DNA of 64,000 bases, taken from contig NC_092673.1 of NCBI RefSeq assembly GCF_964355755.1, positions 10,855,001-10,919,000 on the forward strand. Direction: 5' to 3'. Below are positions 11,801 through 24,114 of this stretch, in pieces (position 1 is the stretch's first letter; every line of letters starts with the position of its first letter). The notes below the pieces were generated by a model, which saw only the letters and a program-made list of their open reading frames with translations, had not been told where the DNA came from and made no database searches. The position numbers and the translations under genes are program-made. This DNA comes from Antedon mediterranea. Its lineage: Eukaryota > Echinodermata > Crinoidea > Comatulida > Antedonidae.

Positions 11801-13515
11801 TGTGCATTTCGAAAAAAACTTGATTACACAAAAATATCAAAGTGCATACAACAGCTTATAATCGTATTTGGAGACGTTTTTGACCATTTTGTGATTTTCG
11901 ATGAAACTTTTCACACAAAACATCAAAGTGCACAAAATAGCTTCAAATCGCATTTGGAGACGTTTTAGACCAATTTGTGCATTTCGATGAAACTTTTCAC
12001 ACAAAAACAACAAAGTACATACAATTACTTAATATCGTATTTGGAGACGTTTTAGACCAATTTGTGCATTTCGATGAAACTTTTCACACAAAACATCAAA
12101 GTGCACAAAATAGCTTCAAATCGCATTTGGAGACGTTTTAGACCATTTTGAGCATTTCGATGAAACTTGATTACACAAAACATCAAAGTGCACAAAATAG
12201 CTTCAAATCGCATTTGCTGACGTTTTAGACCATTTTGTGCATTTCGATGAAATTTGATTACACAAAAACATCAAAGTGCTTAAAATCACATTTGAAACCG
12301 TTTTAGACCATTTTGAGTATTTCGATAAAACTGTTCACACAAAAACATCAAAGTGCACAAAATAGCTTCAAATCGTATTTGGAGACGTTTTAGACAATTT
12401 TGTGCATTTCGATGAAACTTTTCACACAAAACAACAAAGTGTACAAAATAGCTTCAAATCGCATTTGGAGACGTTTTAGACCATTTTGTGCGTTTCATTA
12501 CACAAAACATCAAAGTGCACAAAATAGCTTCAAATCGCATTTGGAGACGTTTTAGACCATGTTGTGCATTTCGAAAAAAACTTGATTACACAAAAATATC
12601 AAAGTGCTTAAAATCACATTTGAAACCGTTTTAGACCATTTTGAGCATTTCGATAAAACTTTTCACACAAAACATTAAAGTGCTTAAAATCACATTTGAA
12701 AACGTTTTAGACCATTTCGAGCATTTCTATAAAACTTTTTACACAAAACATCAAAGTGCACAAAAGAGCTCCAAATCGCATTTGGAGACGTTTTAGACCA
12801 TTTTGTGCATTTCGAAAAAACTTTTCACACAAAAACATCAAAGTGCATACAATAGCTTAATATCGTATTTCGAGACGTTTTAGACAATTTTGTGCATTTC
12901 GATGAAACTTTTCACACAAAAACATCAAAGTGCACAAAATAGCTTCAAATCGCCTTTTGAGAGGTTTTAGACAAGTTTGTACATTTCGATGAAACTGGAT
13001 TACACAAAACATCAAAGTGCACAAAATAGCTTCAAATCGCATTTGCAGACGATTTAGACCATTTTGTGCATTTCGATGAAACTTGATAACACAAAAACAT
13101 CAAAGTGCTTAAAATCACATTTGAAACCGTTTTAGACCATTTTGAGCATTTCGATAAAACTTTTCACACAAAACATCAAAGTGCACAAAATAACTTCAAA
13201 TCGCATTTAGAGACGTTTTAGACCATTTTGTGCATTTCGAAAAAACTTGGTAACATAAAAAAACACCAAAGTGCTTAGAATAGCTTCAAAACTGATTTAG
13301 TGAAGTTTTAGACCATTTTGTGCATTTCGATGAGACTTTTCACAAAAAAACATCAATGTGCATACAACAGCTTATTATCGTATTTGGAGACGTTTTTGAC
13401 CATTTTGTGCATTTCGATGAAACTTTTCACACAAAACCATCAAAGTGCACAAAATAGCTTCAAATCGCATTTGGAGACGTTTTAGACCATTTTGTGCATG
13501 TCGATGAAACTTTTC
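8868..13515 (+). repeat. 85-bp satellite array with higher-order structure
   Basis: About 55 monomers of roughly 85 bp, built around CATTTGGAGACGTTTTAGAC, CATTTTGTGCATTTCGATGA and ACTTTTCACACAAAAACATC. Variant monomers recur in the same order about 1.03 kb apart (for example the 'gtaacataaaaacaccaaag' variant near 9330 and 10370, and the 'caaccaaaaacatcaatgtg' variant near 9683 and 10713), which indicates a higher-order repeat of about 12 monomers. Small ORFs on both strands are repeat artefacts. The array abuts the CT satellite on the left and the 20-bp minisatellite on the right. Confidence 0.95.
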
Positions 13516-13925
13516 ATTCTGTGTAGACAAAATTAATTCTGTGTTGACAAAATTAATTCTGTGTAGACAAAATTCATTGCGTAACGAAAAAATTCATATT
13601 GTGGTGACAAAATTCATTCTGTAACGACAAAATTCATTTTGTGTAGAGAAAATTAATTCTGTGTGGACAAAATTAATTATGTGTAGACAAAATTCATTCT
13701 GTAACGACAAAATTCATTTTGTGGCGACAAAATGAATTCTGTGTAGACAAAATTTATTCTGTGTAGACAAAATACATTCTGTGTAGACAAAATTCATTTT
13801 GTCGCGACAAAATGAATTTTGTTAGCCTTGCCTACTCAAGCGTGGGACAAAACGTTTTTTAAAACATTTTGTCCCACGCTTGAGTAGGCTCGGTTTTAAC
13901 ATTTAAATTAGAAGGCGGAGTTTAA
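13516..13925 (-). repeat. Repeat family X, copy B (inverted), with minisatellite
   Basis: At 13516-13825 the 20-bp minisatellite appears in reverse orientation (AATTCATTCTGTGTAGACAA type units). It is followed by the reversed family X flank (GAGTAGGCTCGG, ATTTAAATTAGAAGGCGGAG). The flank is partly duplicated head to head, making a perfect 22-bp hairpin stem (13831-13852 with 13867-13888). Confidence 0.8.
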
Positions 13926-14296
13926 ACGTGAAAAGTGCAAGACAGGGTGAAGCTATACATGATGACAGCGCGTGAATCTTGTACATTTGTTATTGGTTCA
14001 GTTATTATGGCTGAGCATGCCTCCGTCTCTATTGCTATCATATTAATAGTATTTTATAATATCAGGGACCCCTGAAAATATCAGATATGATCAGTATTCA
14101 TACTTTGACAATTTAATATCTACGTCTTCAGTAATAATTTTTATTATAATGTATTTTATATTAAAAAATCGGAAAATGGTTTTTATAGAGCCCTGCTTAC
14201 TACTTAAGTAACATTGTAGTAATGGGGCTATTTAGTATTTTGCCGTTTAAAATATTATTTATTAATCTTATAAAATGTATATACTTTATTTTAAAA
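13926..14296. other. Non-repetitive spacer
   Basis: AT-rich sequence between copy B and a MITE fragment. I see no gene, RNA or named repeat. With the adjoining MITE fragment it is the main non-tandem stretch between 5.7 and 22.7 kb. Confidence 0.5.
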
Positions 14297-14527
14297 TTAA
14301 AGATGTATATTGTCTCCCAAAATCATGAAAAATAAAGATTTTTAAAATCGGACTTTAAATAGGCCAATATGCAGTTTTAATGAAGTTGTTCACTTCCATA
14401 AGAAAAAAGAACGGGGAAAACAATTATTTAACCTATAAAAAGAAAAAATAAACAGTTAAATTACCCAAAAACTCATTGGCTTCCAGACAATTTGACCATT
14501 TTTTTGCTTTAAATTACAGTTTTTTCA
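14297..14527 (+). mobile_element. Truncated MITE (same family as 61433-61773)
   Basis: Starts TTAAAGATGTATATTGTCTC and aligns along its length with 61433-61653 (CATTGGCT.CCAG, TTAAATTACAGTTTTTTCAGGTA). The match ends exactly where the GA-rich satellite begins, so the 3' half is missing. Confidence 0.75.
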
Positions 14528-16278
14528 GGTAGATCAGCGAGAGAGAGATAGATAGATCAGCGAGAGAGAGATAGATAGATAGATCAGCGAGAGAGAGATA
14601 GATCAGCGAGAGAGAGATAGATAGATCAGCGAGATAGAGATAGATCAGCGAGAGAGAGAGATAGATCAGCGAGAGAGATAGATAGATCAGCGAGAGAGAG
14701 ATTGATCAGCGAGAGAGTGATAGATAGATAGGCGAGAGAGAGATAGATAGATCAGCGAGAGAGAGATAGATCAGCGAGAGAGAGAGAGATAGATAGATAA
14801 GCGAGAGAGAGATAGATCAGCGAGAGAGAGATAGATCAGCGAGAGAGAGATAAATCAGCGAGAGGGAGATAGATAGATCAGCGAGAGAGAGATAGATAGA
14901 TCAGCGAGAGAGAGAGATAGATAGATCAGCGAGAGAGAGATAGATCAGCGAGAGAGAGATATATCAGCGATAGAGAGATAGGTAAGCGAGAGAGAGAGAT
15001 GGATAGATCAGTGAGAGAGAGATAGATAGATCAGCGAGAGAGAGATAGATCAGCGAGAGAGAAAGAGAGATAGATCAGCGAGAGAGAGAGATAGATCAGC
15101 GAGAGAGAGAGAGAGAGAGAGAGATCAGCGAGAGAGATAGATCAGCGAGAGAGAGATAGATCTGCGAGAGAGAGACAGATCAGCGAGAGAGAGATAGATC
15201 AGCGAGAGAGAAAGAGAGATAGATCAGCGAGAGAGAGATAGATCAGCGAGAGAGAGAGAGAGAGAGATCAGCGAGAGAGATAGATCAGCGAGAGAGATAG
15301 ATAGATCAGCGAGAGAGAGATAGATCAGTGAGAGAGAGATAGATAGATAGGCGAGAGAGAGATAGATAGATCAGCGAGAGAGAGATAGATCAGCGAGAGA
15401 GAGAGATAGATAGATAAGCGAGAGAGAGATAGATCAGCGAGAGAGAGATAGATCAGCGAGAGAGAGATAGATCAGCGAGAGGGAGATAGATAGATCAGCG
15501 AGAGAGAGATAGATAGATCAGCGAGAGAGAGAGATAGATAGATCAGCGAGAGAAAGATAGATCAGCGAGAGAGAGATAGATCAGCGATAGAGAGATAGGT
15601 AAGCGAGAGAGAGATGGATAGATCAGTGAGAGAGAGATAGATAGATCAGCGAGAGAGTGATAGATCAGCGAGAGAGAAAGAGAGATAGATCAGCGAGAGA
15701 GAGAGATAGATCAGCGAGAGAGAGAGAGAGAGAGAGATCAGCGAGAGAGATAGATCAGCGAGAGAGAGATAGATCTGCGAGAGAGAGAGATCAGCGAGAG
15801 AGAGATAGATCAGCGAAAGAGAGAGAGAGAGAGAGATCAGCGAGATTGAGAGAGAGAGATAGATCAGCGAGAGAGAGAGATAGATCAGCGAGAGAGAGAG
15901 ATAGATCAGCGAGAGAGATAGATCAGCGAGAGAGAGATAGATCAGTGAGAGAGAGATAGATCAGCGAGAGAGAGATAGATCAGCGAGAGAGAGATAGATC
16001 AGCGAGAGAGATAGATCAGCGAGAGAGAGAGATAGATCAGCGAGAGAGAAATAGATCAGCAAGAGAGATATAGATCAGCAAGAGAGAGATAGATCAGCGA
16101 GAGAGAGATAGATCAGCGAGAGAGAGATAGGTCAGCGAGAGAGAGATAGATCAGCGAGAGAGAGATAGGTCAGCGAGAGAGAGAAAGATCAGTGAGAGAG
16201 AGAGATAGATCAGCGAGAGAGAGATAGATAGATCAGCGAGAGAGAGATAGATCAGCGAGAGAGAGAGAGAGAGAGAGA

Positions 16279-16331
<53 letters not shown>

Positions 16332-16746
16332 AGCAAGAGAGAGAGAGAGATAGATCAGCAAGAGCGAGATAGATCAGCGAGAGAGAGATAGATCAGCGAG
16401 AGAGAGATAGATCAGCGAGAGAGATATAGATCAGCGAGAGAGAGATAGATCAGCGAGAGAGAGATAGATCAGCGAGAGAGAGATAGATCAGTGAGAGAGA
16501 GATAGATCAGCGAGAGAGAGATATATATCAGCGAGAGAGAGATAGATCAGCGAGAGAGAGATAGATCAGCGAGAGAGAGATAGATCAGCGAGAGAGATAG
16601 ATCAGCGAGAGAGAGATAGATCAGCGAGAGAGATAGATCAGCGAGAGAGAGAGAGATAGATCAGCGAGAGAGAGATAGATCAGCGAGAGAGAGAGAGATA
16701 GATCAGCGAGAGAGAGAGATAGATCAGCGAGAGAGAGAGAGATAGA

Positions 16747-16786
<40 letters not shown>

Positions 16787-19193
16787 GCGAGAGAGAGAGA
16801 TAGATCAGCGAGAGAGATAGAGAGAGAGAGATCAGCGAGAAAGAGATAGATCAGCGAGAGAGAGAGAGAAAGAGAGATCAGCGAGAGAGAGATAGATCAG
16901 CTAGAGAGAGATAGATCAGCGAGAGATAGATAGATCAGCGAGAGAGAGATCGATAGATCAGCGAGAGAGAGATAGATAGATCAATGAGAGAGAGATAGAT
17001 CAGCGAGAGAGAGATAGATAGATCAGCGAGAGAGAGATAGATCAGCGAGAGAGAGATAGATCAGCGAGAGAGAGATAGATATTTCAGCGAGAGAGAGATA
17101 GACCAGCGAGAGAGAGATAGATCAGCGAGAGATAGATAGATCAGCGAGAGAGAGATAGATCAGCGAGAGAGAGATAGATCAGCGAGAGAGAGAGATCAGC
17201 GAGAGAGAGATAGATCAGCGAGAGAGAGATAGATCAGCGAGAGACAGATAGATCAGCGAGAGAGATAGATCAGCGAGAGAGAGATAGATCAACGAGAGAG
17301 AGATAGATCAGCGAGAGATAGATAGATCAGCGAGAGAGAGAGATAGATAGATCAGCGAGAGAAAGATAGATAGATCAGCGAGAGAGAGATAGATAGATCA
17401 GCGGGAGAGAGATAGATAGATCAGCGAGAGAGAGAGATATGTAGATCAGCGAGAGACAGATAGATAGATCAGCGAGAGACAGATAGATAGATCAGCGAGG
17501 GAGAGATAGATAGATCAGCGAGAGAGAGATAGATCAGCGAGAGAGAGACAGATCAGCGAGAGAGAGATAGATCAGCGAGAGATAGATAGATAGATCAGTG
17601 AGAGAGATAGATCAGCGAGAGAGAGATAGATCAACGAGAGAGAGATAGATCAGCGAGAGATAGATAGATCAGCGAGAGAGAGATAGATAGATCAGCTAGA
17701 GAAAGATAGATAGATCAGCGAGAGAGAGATAGATAGATCAGCGAGAGAGAGATAGATAGATCAGCGAGAAAGAGATAGGTAGATCAGCGAGAGACAGATA
17801 GATAGATCAGGGAGAAAGAGAGATAGGTCAGCGAGAGAGAGAGATAGATCAGCGAGAGAGAGATATAAATCAGCGAGAGAGAGATAGATCAGCGAGAGAG
17901 AGACAGATCAGCGAGAGAGAGATAGATAGATCAGCGAGAGAGAGATAGATCAATGAGAGAGAGATAGATCAGCGAGAGAGAGATAGATAGATCAGCGAGA
18001 GAGAGAGATAGATGAGCGAGAGAGAGATATATAGATCAGTGAGAGATAGATAGATCAGCGAGAGAGAGATAGATAGATCAGCGCGAGAGAGATAGATAGA
18101 TCAATGAGAGAGAGATAGATCAGCGAGAGAGAGATAGATAGATCAGCGAGAGAGAGATAGATCAGCGAGAGAGAGATAGATAGATCAGCGAGAGAGAGAT
18201 AGATCAGCGAGAAAGAGATAGATAGATCAGCGAGAGAGATAGATCAGCGAGAGAGAGATAGATCAGCGAGAGATAGATAGATCAGCGAGAGAGAGATAGA
18301 TCAGCGAGAGAGAGATAGATCAGCGAGAGAAAGAGATCAGCGAGAGAGAGAGAGATAGATCAGCGAGAGAGAGATAGATCAGCGAGAGAGAGAGAGATAG
18401 ATCAGCGAGAGAGAGATAGATCAGCGAGAGATAGATAGATCAGCGAGAGAGAGATAGATCAGCGAGAGAGAGATAGATCAGCGAGAGAGAGAGATCAGCG
18501 AGAGAGAGATAGATCAGCGAGAGAGAGAGATAGATCAGCGAGAGAGAGATAGATCAGCGAGAGAGAGAGAGATAGATCAGCGAGAGAGAGATAGATCAGC
18601 GAGAGAGAGATAGATCAGCGAGAGAGACATAGATAGATCAGCGAGAGAGAGATAGATGAGCGAGAAAGAGATGGATAGATCAGCGAGAGATAGATAGATC
18701 AGCGAGAGAGAGATAGATAGATCAGCGAGAGAGAGATAGATAGATCAATGAGAGAGAGATAGATCAGCGAGAGAGAGATAGATAGATCAGCGAGAGAGAG
18801 ATAGATCAGCGAGAGAGAGATAGATAGATCAGCGAGAGAGAGATAGATCAGCGAGAGAGAGATAGATCAGCGAGAGAGAGATAGATCAGCGAGAGATAGA
18901 TAGATCAGCGAGAGAGAGATTGATCAGCGAGAGAGAGATAGATTAGCGAGAGAGAGAGATCAGCGAGAGAGAGATAGATCAGCGAGAGAGAGATAGATCA
19001 GCGAGAGATAGATAGATCAGCGAGAGAGATAGATCAGCGAGAGAGAGATAGATCAACGAGAGAGAGATAAATCAGCGAGAGATAGATAGATCAGCGAGAG
19101 AGAGATAGATAGATCAGCGAGAGAGAGATAGATAGATCAGCGAGAGAGAGATAGATCAGCGAGAGAGAGATAGATCAGCGAGAGAGAGATAGA

Positions 19194-19232
<39 letters not shown>

Positions 19233-19354
19233 TCAGCGAGAGAGAGATAGATCAGCGAGAGAGATAGATCAGCGAGAGAGAGAGAGATAGATCAGCGAGA
19301 GAGAGATAGATCAGCGAGAGAGGGAGAGATAGATCAGCGAGAGAGAGAGATAGA

Positions 19355-19438
<84 letters not shown>

Positions 19439-19502
19439 GCGAGAGAGAGAGATAGATCAGCGTGAGAGAGAGAGAGAGAGATCAGCGAGAAAGAGATAGA
19501 TC

Positions 19503-19533
<31 letters not shown>

Positions 19534-21008
19534 TCAGCGAGAGAGAGAGAGAGATAAGCTAGAGAGAGATAGATCAGCGAGAGATAGATAGATCAGCGAG
19601 AGAGAGATAGATAGATCAGCGAGAGAGAGATAGATAGATCAATGAGAGAGAGATAGATCAGCGAGAGAGAGATAGATAGATCAGCGAGAGAGAGATAGAT
19701 CAGCGAGAGAGAGAGAGATAGATAGATCAGCGAGAGAGAGATAGATCAGCGAGAGAGAGATAGATATTTTAGCGAGAGAGAGATAGACCAGCGAGAGAGA
19801 GATAGATCTGCGAGAGATAGATAGATCAGCGAGAGAGAGATAGATCAGCGAGAGAGAGATAGATCAGCGAGAGAGAGAGAGATCAGTGAGAGAGAGATAG
19901 ATCAGCGAGAGAGAGATAGATCAGCGAGAGACAGATAGATCAGCGAGAGAGATAGATCAGCGAGAGAGAGATAGATCAACGAGAGAGAGATAGATCAGCG
20001 AGAGATAGATAGATCAGCGAGAGAGAGAGATAGATAGATCAGCGAGAGAAAGATAGATAGATCAGCGAGAGAGAGAGATAGATAGATCAGCGAGAGAGAG
20101 ATAGATAGATCAGCGAGAGAGAGAGATAGGTAGATCAGCGAGAGACAGATAGATAGATCAGCGAGAGACAGATAGATAGATCAGCGAGAGACAGATAGAT
20201 AGATCAGCGAGGGAGAGATAGATAGATCAGCGAGAGAGAGATAGATCAGCGAGAGAGAGACAGATCAGCGAGAGAGAGATAGATCAGCGAGAGATAGATA
20301 GATAGATCAGTGAGAGAGATAGATCAGCGAGAGAGAGATAGATCAACGAGAGAGAGATAGATCAGCGAGAGAGAGATAGATAGATCAGCTAGAGAAAGAT
20401 AGATAGATCAGCGAGAGAGAGATAGATAGATCAGCGAGAGAGAGATAGATAGATCAGCGAGAGAAAGATAGGTAGATCAGCGAGAGACAGATAGATAGAT
20501 CAGGGAGAAAGAGAAATAGGTCAGCGAGAGAGAGAGATAGATCAGCGAGAGAGAGATATAGATCAGCGAGAGAGAGATAGATCAGCGAGAGAGAGACAGA
20601 TCAGCGAGAGAGAGATAGATAGATCAGCGAGAGAGAGATAGATCAACGAGAGAGAGATAGATCAGCGAGAGAGAGATAGATAGATCAGCGAGAGAGAGAG
20701 ATAGATGAGCGAGAGAGAGATAGATAGATCAGCGAGAGATAGATAGATCAGCGAGAGAGAGATAGATAGATCAGCGAGAGAGAGATAGATCAGCGAGAGA
20801 GAGATAGATAGATCAGCGAGAGAGAGATAGATCAGCGAGAAAGAGATAGATAGATCAGCGAGAGAGATAGATCAGCGAGAGAGAGATAGATCAGCGAGAG
20901 ATAGATAGATCAGCGAGAGAGAGATAGATCAGCGAGAGAGAGATAGATCAGCGAGGGAGAGAGATCAGCGAGAGAGGGAGAGATAGATCAGCGAGAGAGA
21001 GAGATAGA

Positions 21009-21044
<36 letters not shown>

Positions 21045-21108
21045 GCGAGAGAGAGAGATAGATCAGCGAGAGAGAGAGAGAGAGAGATCAGCGAGAAAGA
21101 GATAGATC

Positions 21109-21139
<31 letters not shown>

Positions 21140-22756
21140 TCAGCGAGAGAGAGAGAGATAAGCTAGAGAGAGATAGATCAGCGAGAGATAGATAGATCAG
21201 CGAGAGAGAGATAGATAGATCAGCGAGAGAGAGATAGATAGATCAATGAGAGAGATAGATCAGCGAGAGAGAGATAGATAGATCAGCGAGAGAGAGATAG
21301 ATCAGCAAGAGAGAGATAGATAGATCAGCGAGAGAGAGATAGATCAGCGAGAGAGAGATAGATATTTTAGCGAGAGAGAGATAGACCAGCGAGAGAGAGA
21401 TAGATCTGCGAGAGATAGATAGATCAGCGAGAGAGAGATAGATCAGCGAGAGAGAGATAGATCAGCGAGAGAGAGAGATCAGCGAGAGAGAGATAGATCA
21501 GCGAGAGAGAGATAGATCAGCGAGAGACAGATAGATCAGCGAGAGAGATAGATCAGCGAGAGAGAGATAGATCAACGAGAGAGAGATAGATCAGCGAGAG
21601 ATAGATAGATCAGCGAGAGAGAGAGATAGATAGATCAGCGAGAGAAAGATAGATAGATCAGCGAGAGAGAGAGATAGATAGATCAGCGAGAGAGAGATAG
21701 ATAGATCAGCGAGAGAGAGAGATAGGTAGATCAGCGAGAGACAGATAGATAGATCAGCGAGAGACAGATAGATAGATCAGCGAGAGACAGATAGATAGAT
21801 CAGCGAGGGAGAGATAGATAGATCAGCGAGAGAGAGATAGATCAGCGAGAGAGAGACAGATCAGCGAGAGAGAGATAGATCAGCGAGAGATAGATAGATA
21901 GATCAGTGAGAGAGATAGATCAGCGAGAGAGAGATAGATCAACGAGAGAGAGATAGATCAGCGAGAGAGAGATAGATAGATCAGCTAGAGAAAGATAGAT
22001 AGATCAGCGAGAGAGAGATAGATAGATCAGCGAGAGAGAGATAGATAGATCAGCGAGAGAAAGATAGGTAGATCAGCGAGAGACAGATAGATAGATCAGG
22101 GAGAAAGAGAGATAGGTCAGCGAGAGAGAGAGATAGATCAGCGAGAGAGAGATATAGATCAGCGAGAGAGAGATAGATCAGCGAGAGAGAGACAGATCAG
22201 CGAGAGAGAGATAGATAGATCAGCGAGAGAGAGATAGATCAACGAGAGAGAGATAGATCAGCGAGAGAGAGATAGATAGATCAGCGAGAGAGAGAGATAG
22301 ATGAGCGAGAGAGAGATAGATAGATCAGCGAGAGATAGATAGATCAGCGAGAGAGAGATAGATAGATCAGCGAGAGAGAGATAGATAGATCAATGAGAGA
22401 GAGATAGATCAGCGAGAGAGAGAGAGATAGATAGATCAGCGAGAGAGAGATAGATCAGCGAGAGAGAGATAGATAGATCAGCGAGAGAGAGATAGATCAG
22501 CGAGAAAGAGATAGATAGATCAGCGAGAGAGATAGATCAGCGAGAGAGAGATAGATCAGCGAGAGATAGATAGATCAGCGAGAGAGAGATAGATCAGCGA
22601 GAGAGAGATAGATCAGCGAGGGAGAGAGATCAGCGAGAGAGAGATAGATCAGCGAGAGAGAGATAGATAGATCAGTGAGAGAAAGATAGATAGATCTGCG
22701 AGAGAGAGATAGATAGATCAGCGAGAGAGAGATAGATATATCAGCGAGAGAGAGAG
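14528..22756 (+). repeat. GA-rich satellite array (AGCGAGAGAGAGATAGATC)n
   Basis: About 8.2 kb of 18-26-bp units, AGCGAGAGAGAGATAGATC, the reverse complement of the 5715-8867 satellite. Unit length varies by GA and GATA steps. Larger blocks repeat: for example a run with three successive 'gagacagatagatagatcag' units is at about 20130-20210 and again at 21730-21800, about 1.6 kb apart, and the 'ttttagcgagag...gaccagcg' variant recurs at 19767 and 21363. The strand is strongly purine-biased. Apparent ORFs rich in Arg-Glu-Asp-Ser are artefacts. Confidence 0.95.
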
Positions 22757-23520
22757 ATGATACGTTGGCATTGATGTTCCTTTACGTTTAAATACAGTAA
22801 ATATCTCTTCAGTCCAGTTTGCTAAATAACCTTTTTCAAAAACCATTTTATACCTGCTTATACGTACTTGATCACCGATTTTAAATTTAAAATTTCCTGA
22901 TTTTTGTTGTTTTTCACCATAAATTTTAGCCACACTTCGTGTTCGTTATCGTTTGTACGAGAATCGGTGATGTACCTATAGACCTATGTTTTGAGTTGTT
23001 ATAACTTGAAACTAATTTAGGAAGAGCGTCGATATATTTTTTATTACCATTGGCTGTAAATAGTTTCCACATTCTTGTTTTTAATGTTCTGTTAAATCTT
23101 TCAACGATACTAGCTTTTGTTTCGTTGTTTGTCGTAAAGAAATGTATATCTTTTGATTTTAGATACGTTTGAAACTTTTTATTAACAAATTCTGATCCTT
23201 TATGGGTATGAATTTTATTCGGCTTCCTTTTACCGGATAGCAGTTTTTTCATGGCTTTCAACATTGTATCTGAAGATTTGTTTTTTATAGGTATAACCCA
23301 GGCATATTTCGATAGAACATCAATGCATGTTATAAGAAAAGTGTTTTGCTTATTATAGCGTTTAATTGATTACAAGTCAACCAAATCCATTTCCCATTGT
23401 TCATCAATTGTCGTTACAAGTACCCGGTTTCGTTGGAAATTACGTTGAATGGATCTGTGTAAAGTATATGTATCTTGATTGCTCAGGGTCGTAATACACA
23501 TTTCTCAATTTCTCATCCAT
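22757..23520 (-). pseudogene. Polinton/Maverick-type integrase, truncated
   Basis: Minus-strand fragments read in order as a retroviral-like integrase. Near 23510-23470 is a YYDP motif typical of the N-terminus. Near 23400-23285 comes the first catalytic Asp region (EQWEMDLVDL) followed by LITCIDVLSKYAWVIPIKNK. ORF 22926-23264 carries HTHKGSEF (the second Asp of the triad is replaced by His) and the Glu region ASIVERFNRTLKTRMWK. ORF 22757-22933 has the C-terminal SH3/chromo-like part (GDQVRISRYK, F.KGY..NWTEEIFTV). Frames change and a stop follows DLVDL. The C-terminus ends exactly where the GA satellite begins. Polinton integrases have this order; other rve families are less likely. Inactive remnant. 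Confidence 0.8.
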
Positions 23521-24114
23521 ACTCATTTCACTCAATCATAAAAATGAAAATACTAATTCAAATACTTAAATAACACGCAAATATCAAATTTCATTTTCGT
23601 TGTTGTTAAAAACAAAATTTATTTCAATACACATTCTATTGCAATACACTTTACAAAATATAAAATCAAAATACACAATAACAATTAAATAGAAAAAAAT
23701 ACTTTTATATATACACTAACATATTATTTAGTCAGAAGGAACAAATTACATTAACTCAAAACATTTAAATTTATTTTAAAATTACTTTCTACAAATACAC
23801 TAACATATTATTTAGTACTGAAAAAAAACCACACCAAAAATAACACGCAGGTTAAAATGTTTAAATGCCCTTTCAAAGTGGGTACTCCCATTTAAAAAAT
23901 TGTCCGATTCAAGATCATCAATCCGTTCCATTATCCAAAAGATTACATTGTAATTACGGGAACTGTTCTAACCAATCGTAATTGTCATTCTTGTAGCTTT
24001 TTTTGGTCATTTGTGTTTCTAGCATTCCATTGTCATTCATGTCTACACCGGTTCCACAATCATCAAATCCATCCAATTCTAAAAACATTTCATCGACCAT
24101 GTCCTTTTACTCCA
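23521..24114. other. AT-rich interval in the Polinton remnant
   Basis: Low-complexity AT-rich DNA with two near-repeats of an 'actaacatattatttagt' word (about 23715 and 23800). No coding region that I can support. It separates the integrase remnant from the PC4-like ORF on the same strand. Confidence 0.45.

Noticed and set aside
11431-13042. ORFs with repeated CEKFHRNAQN-type peptides
   Set aside because: Read from the 85-bp satellite; interrupted by other monomers and present on both strands.
15657-15959. Arg-Glu-Asp-Ser-rich ORF, and similar Leu-Ser ORFs on the other strand
   Set aside because: Pure product of the GA satellite; unit lengths divisible by three keep frames open by chance.
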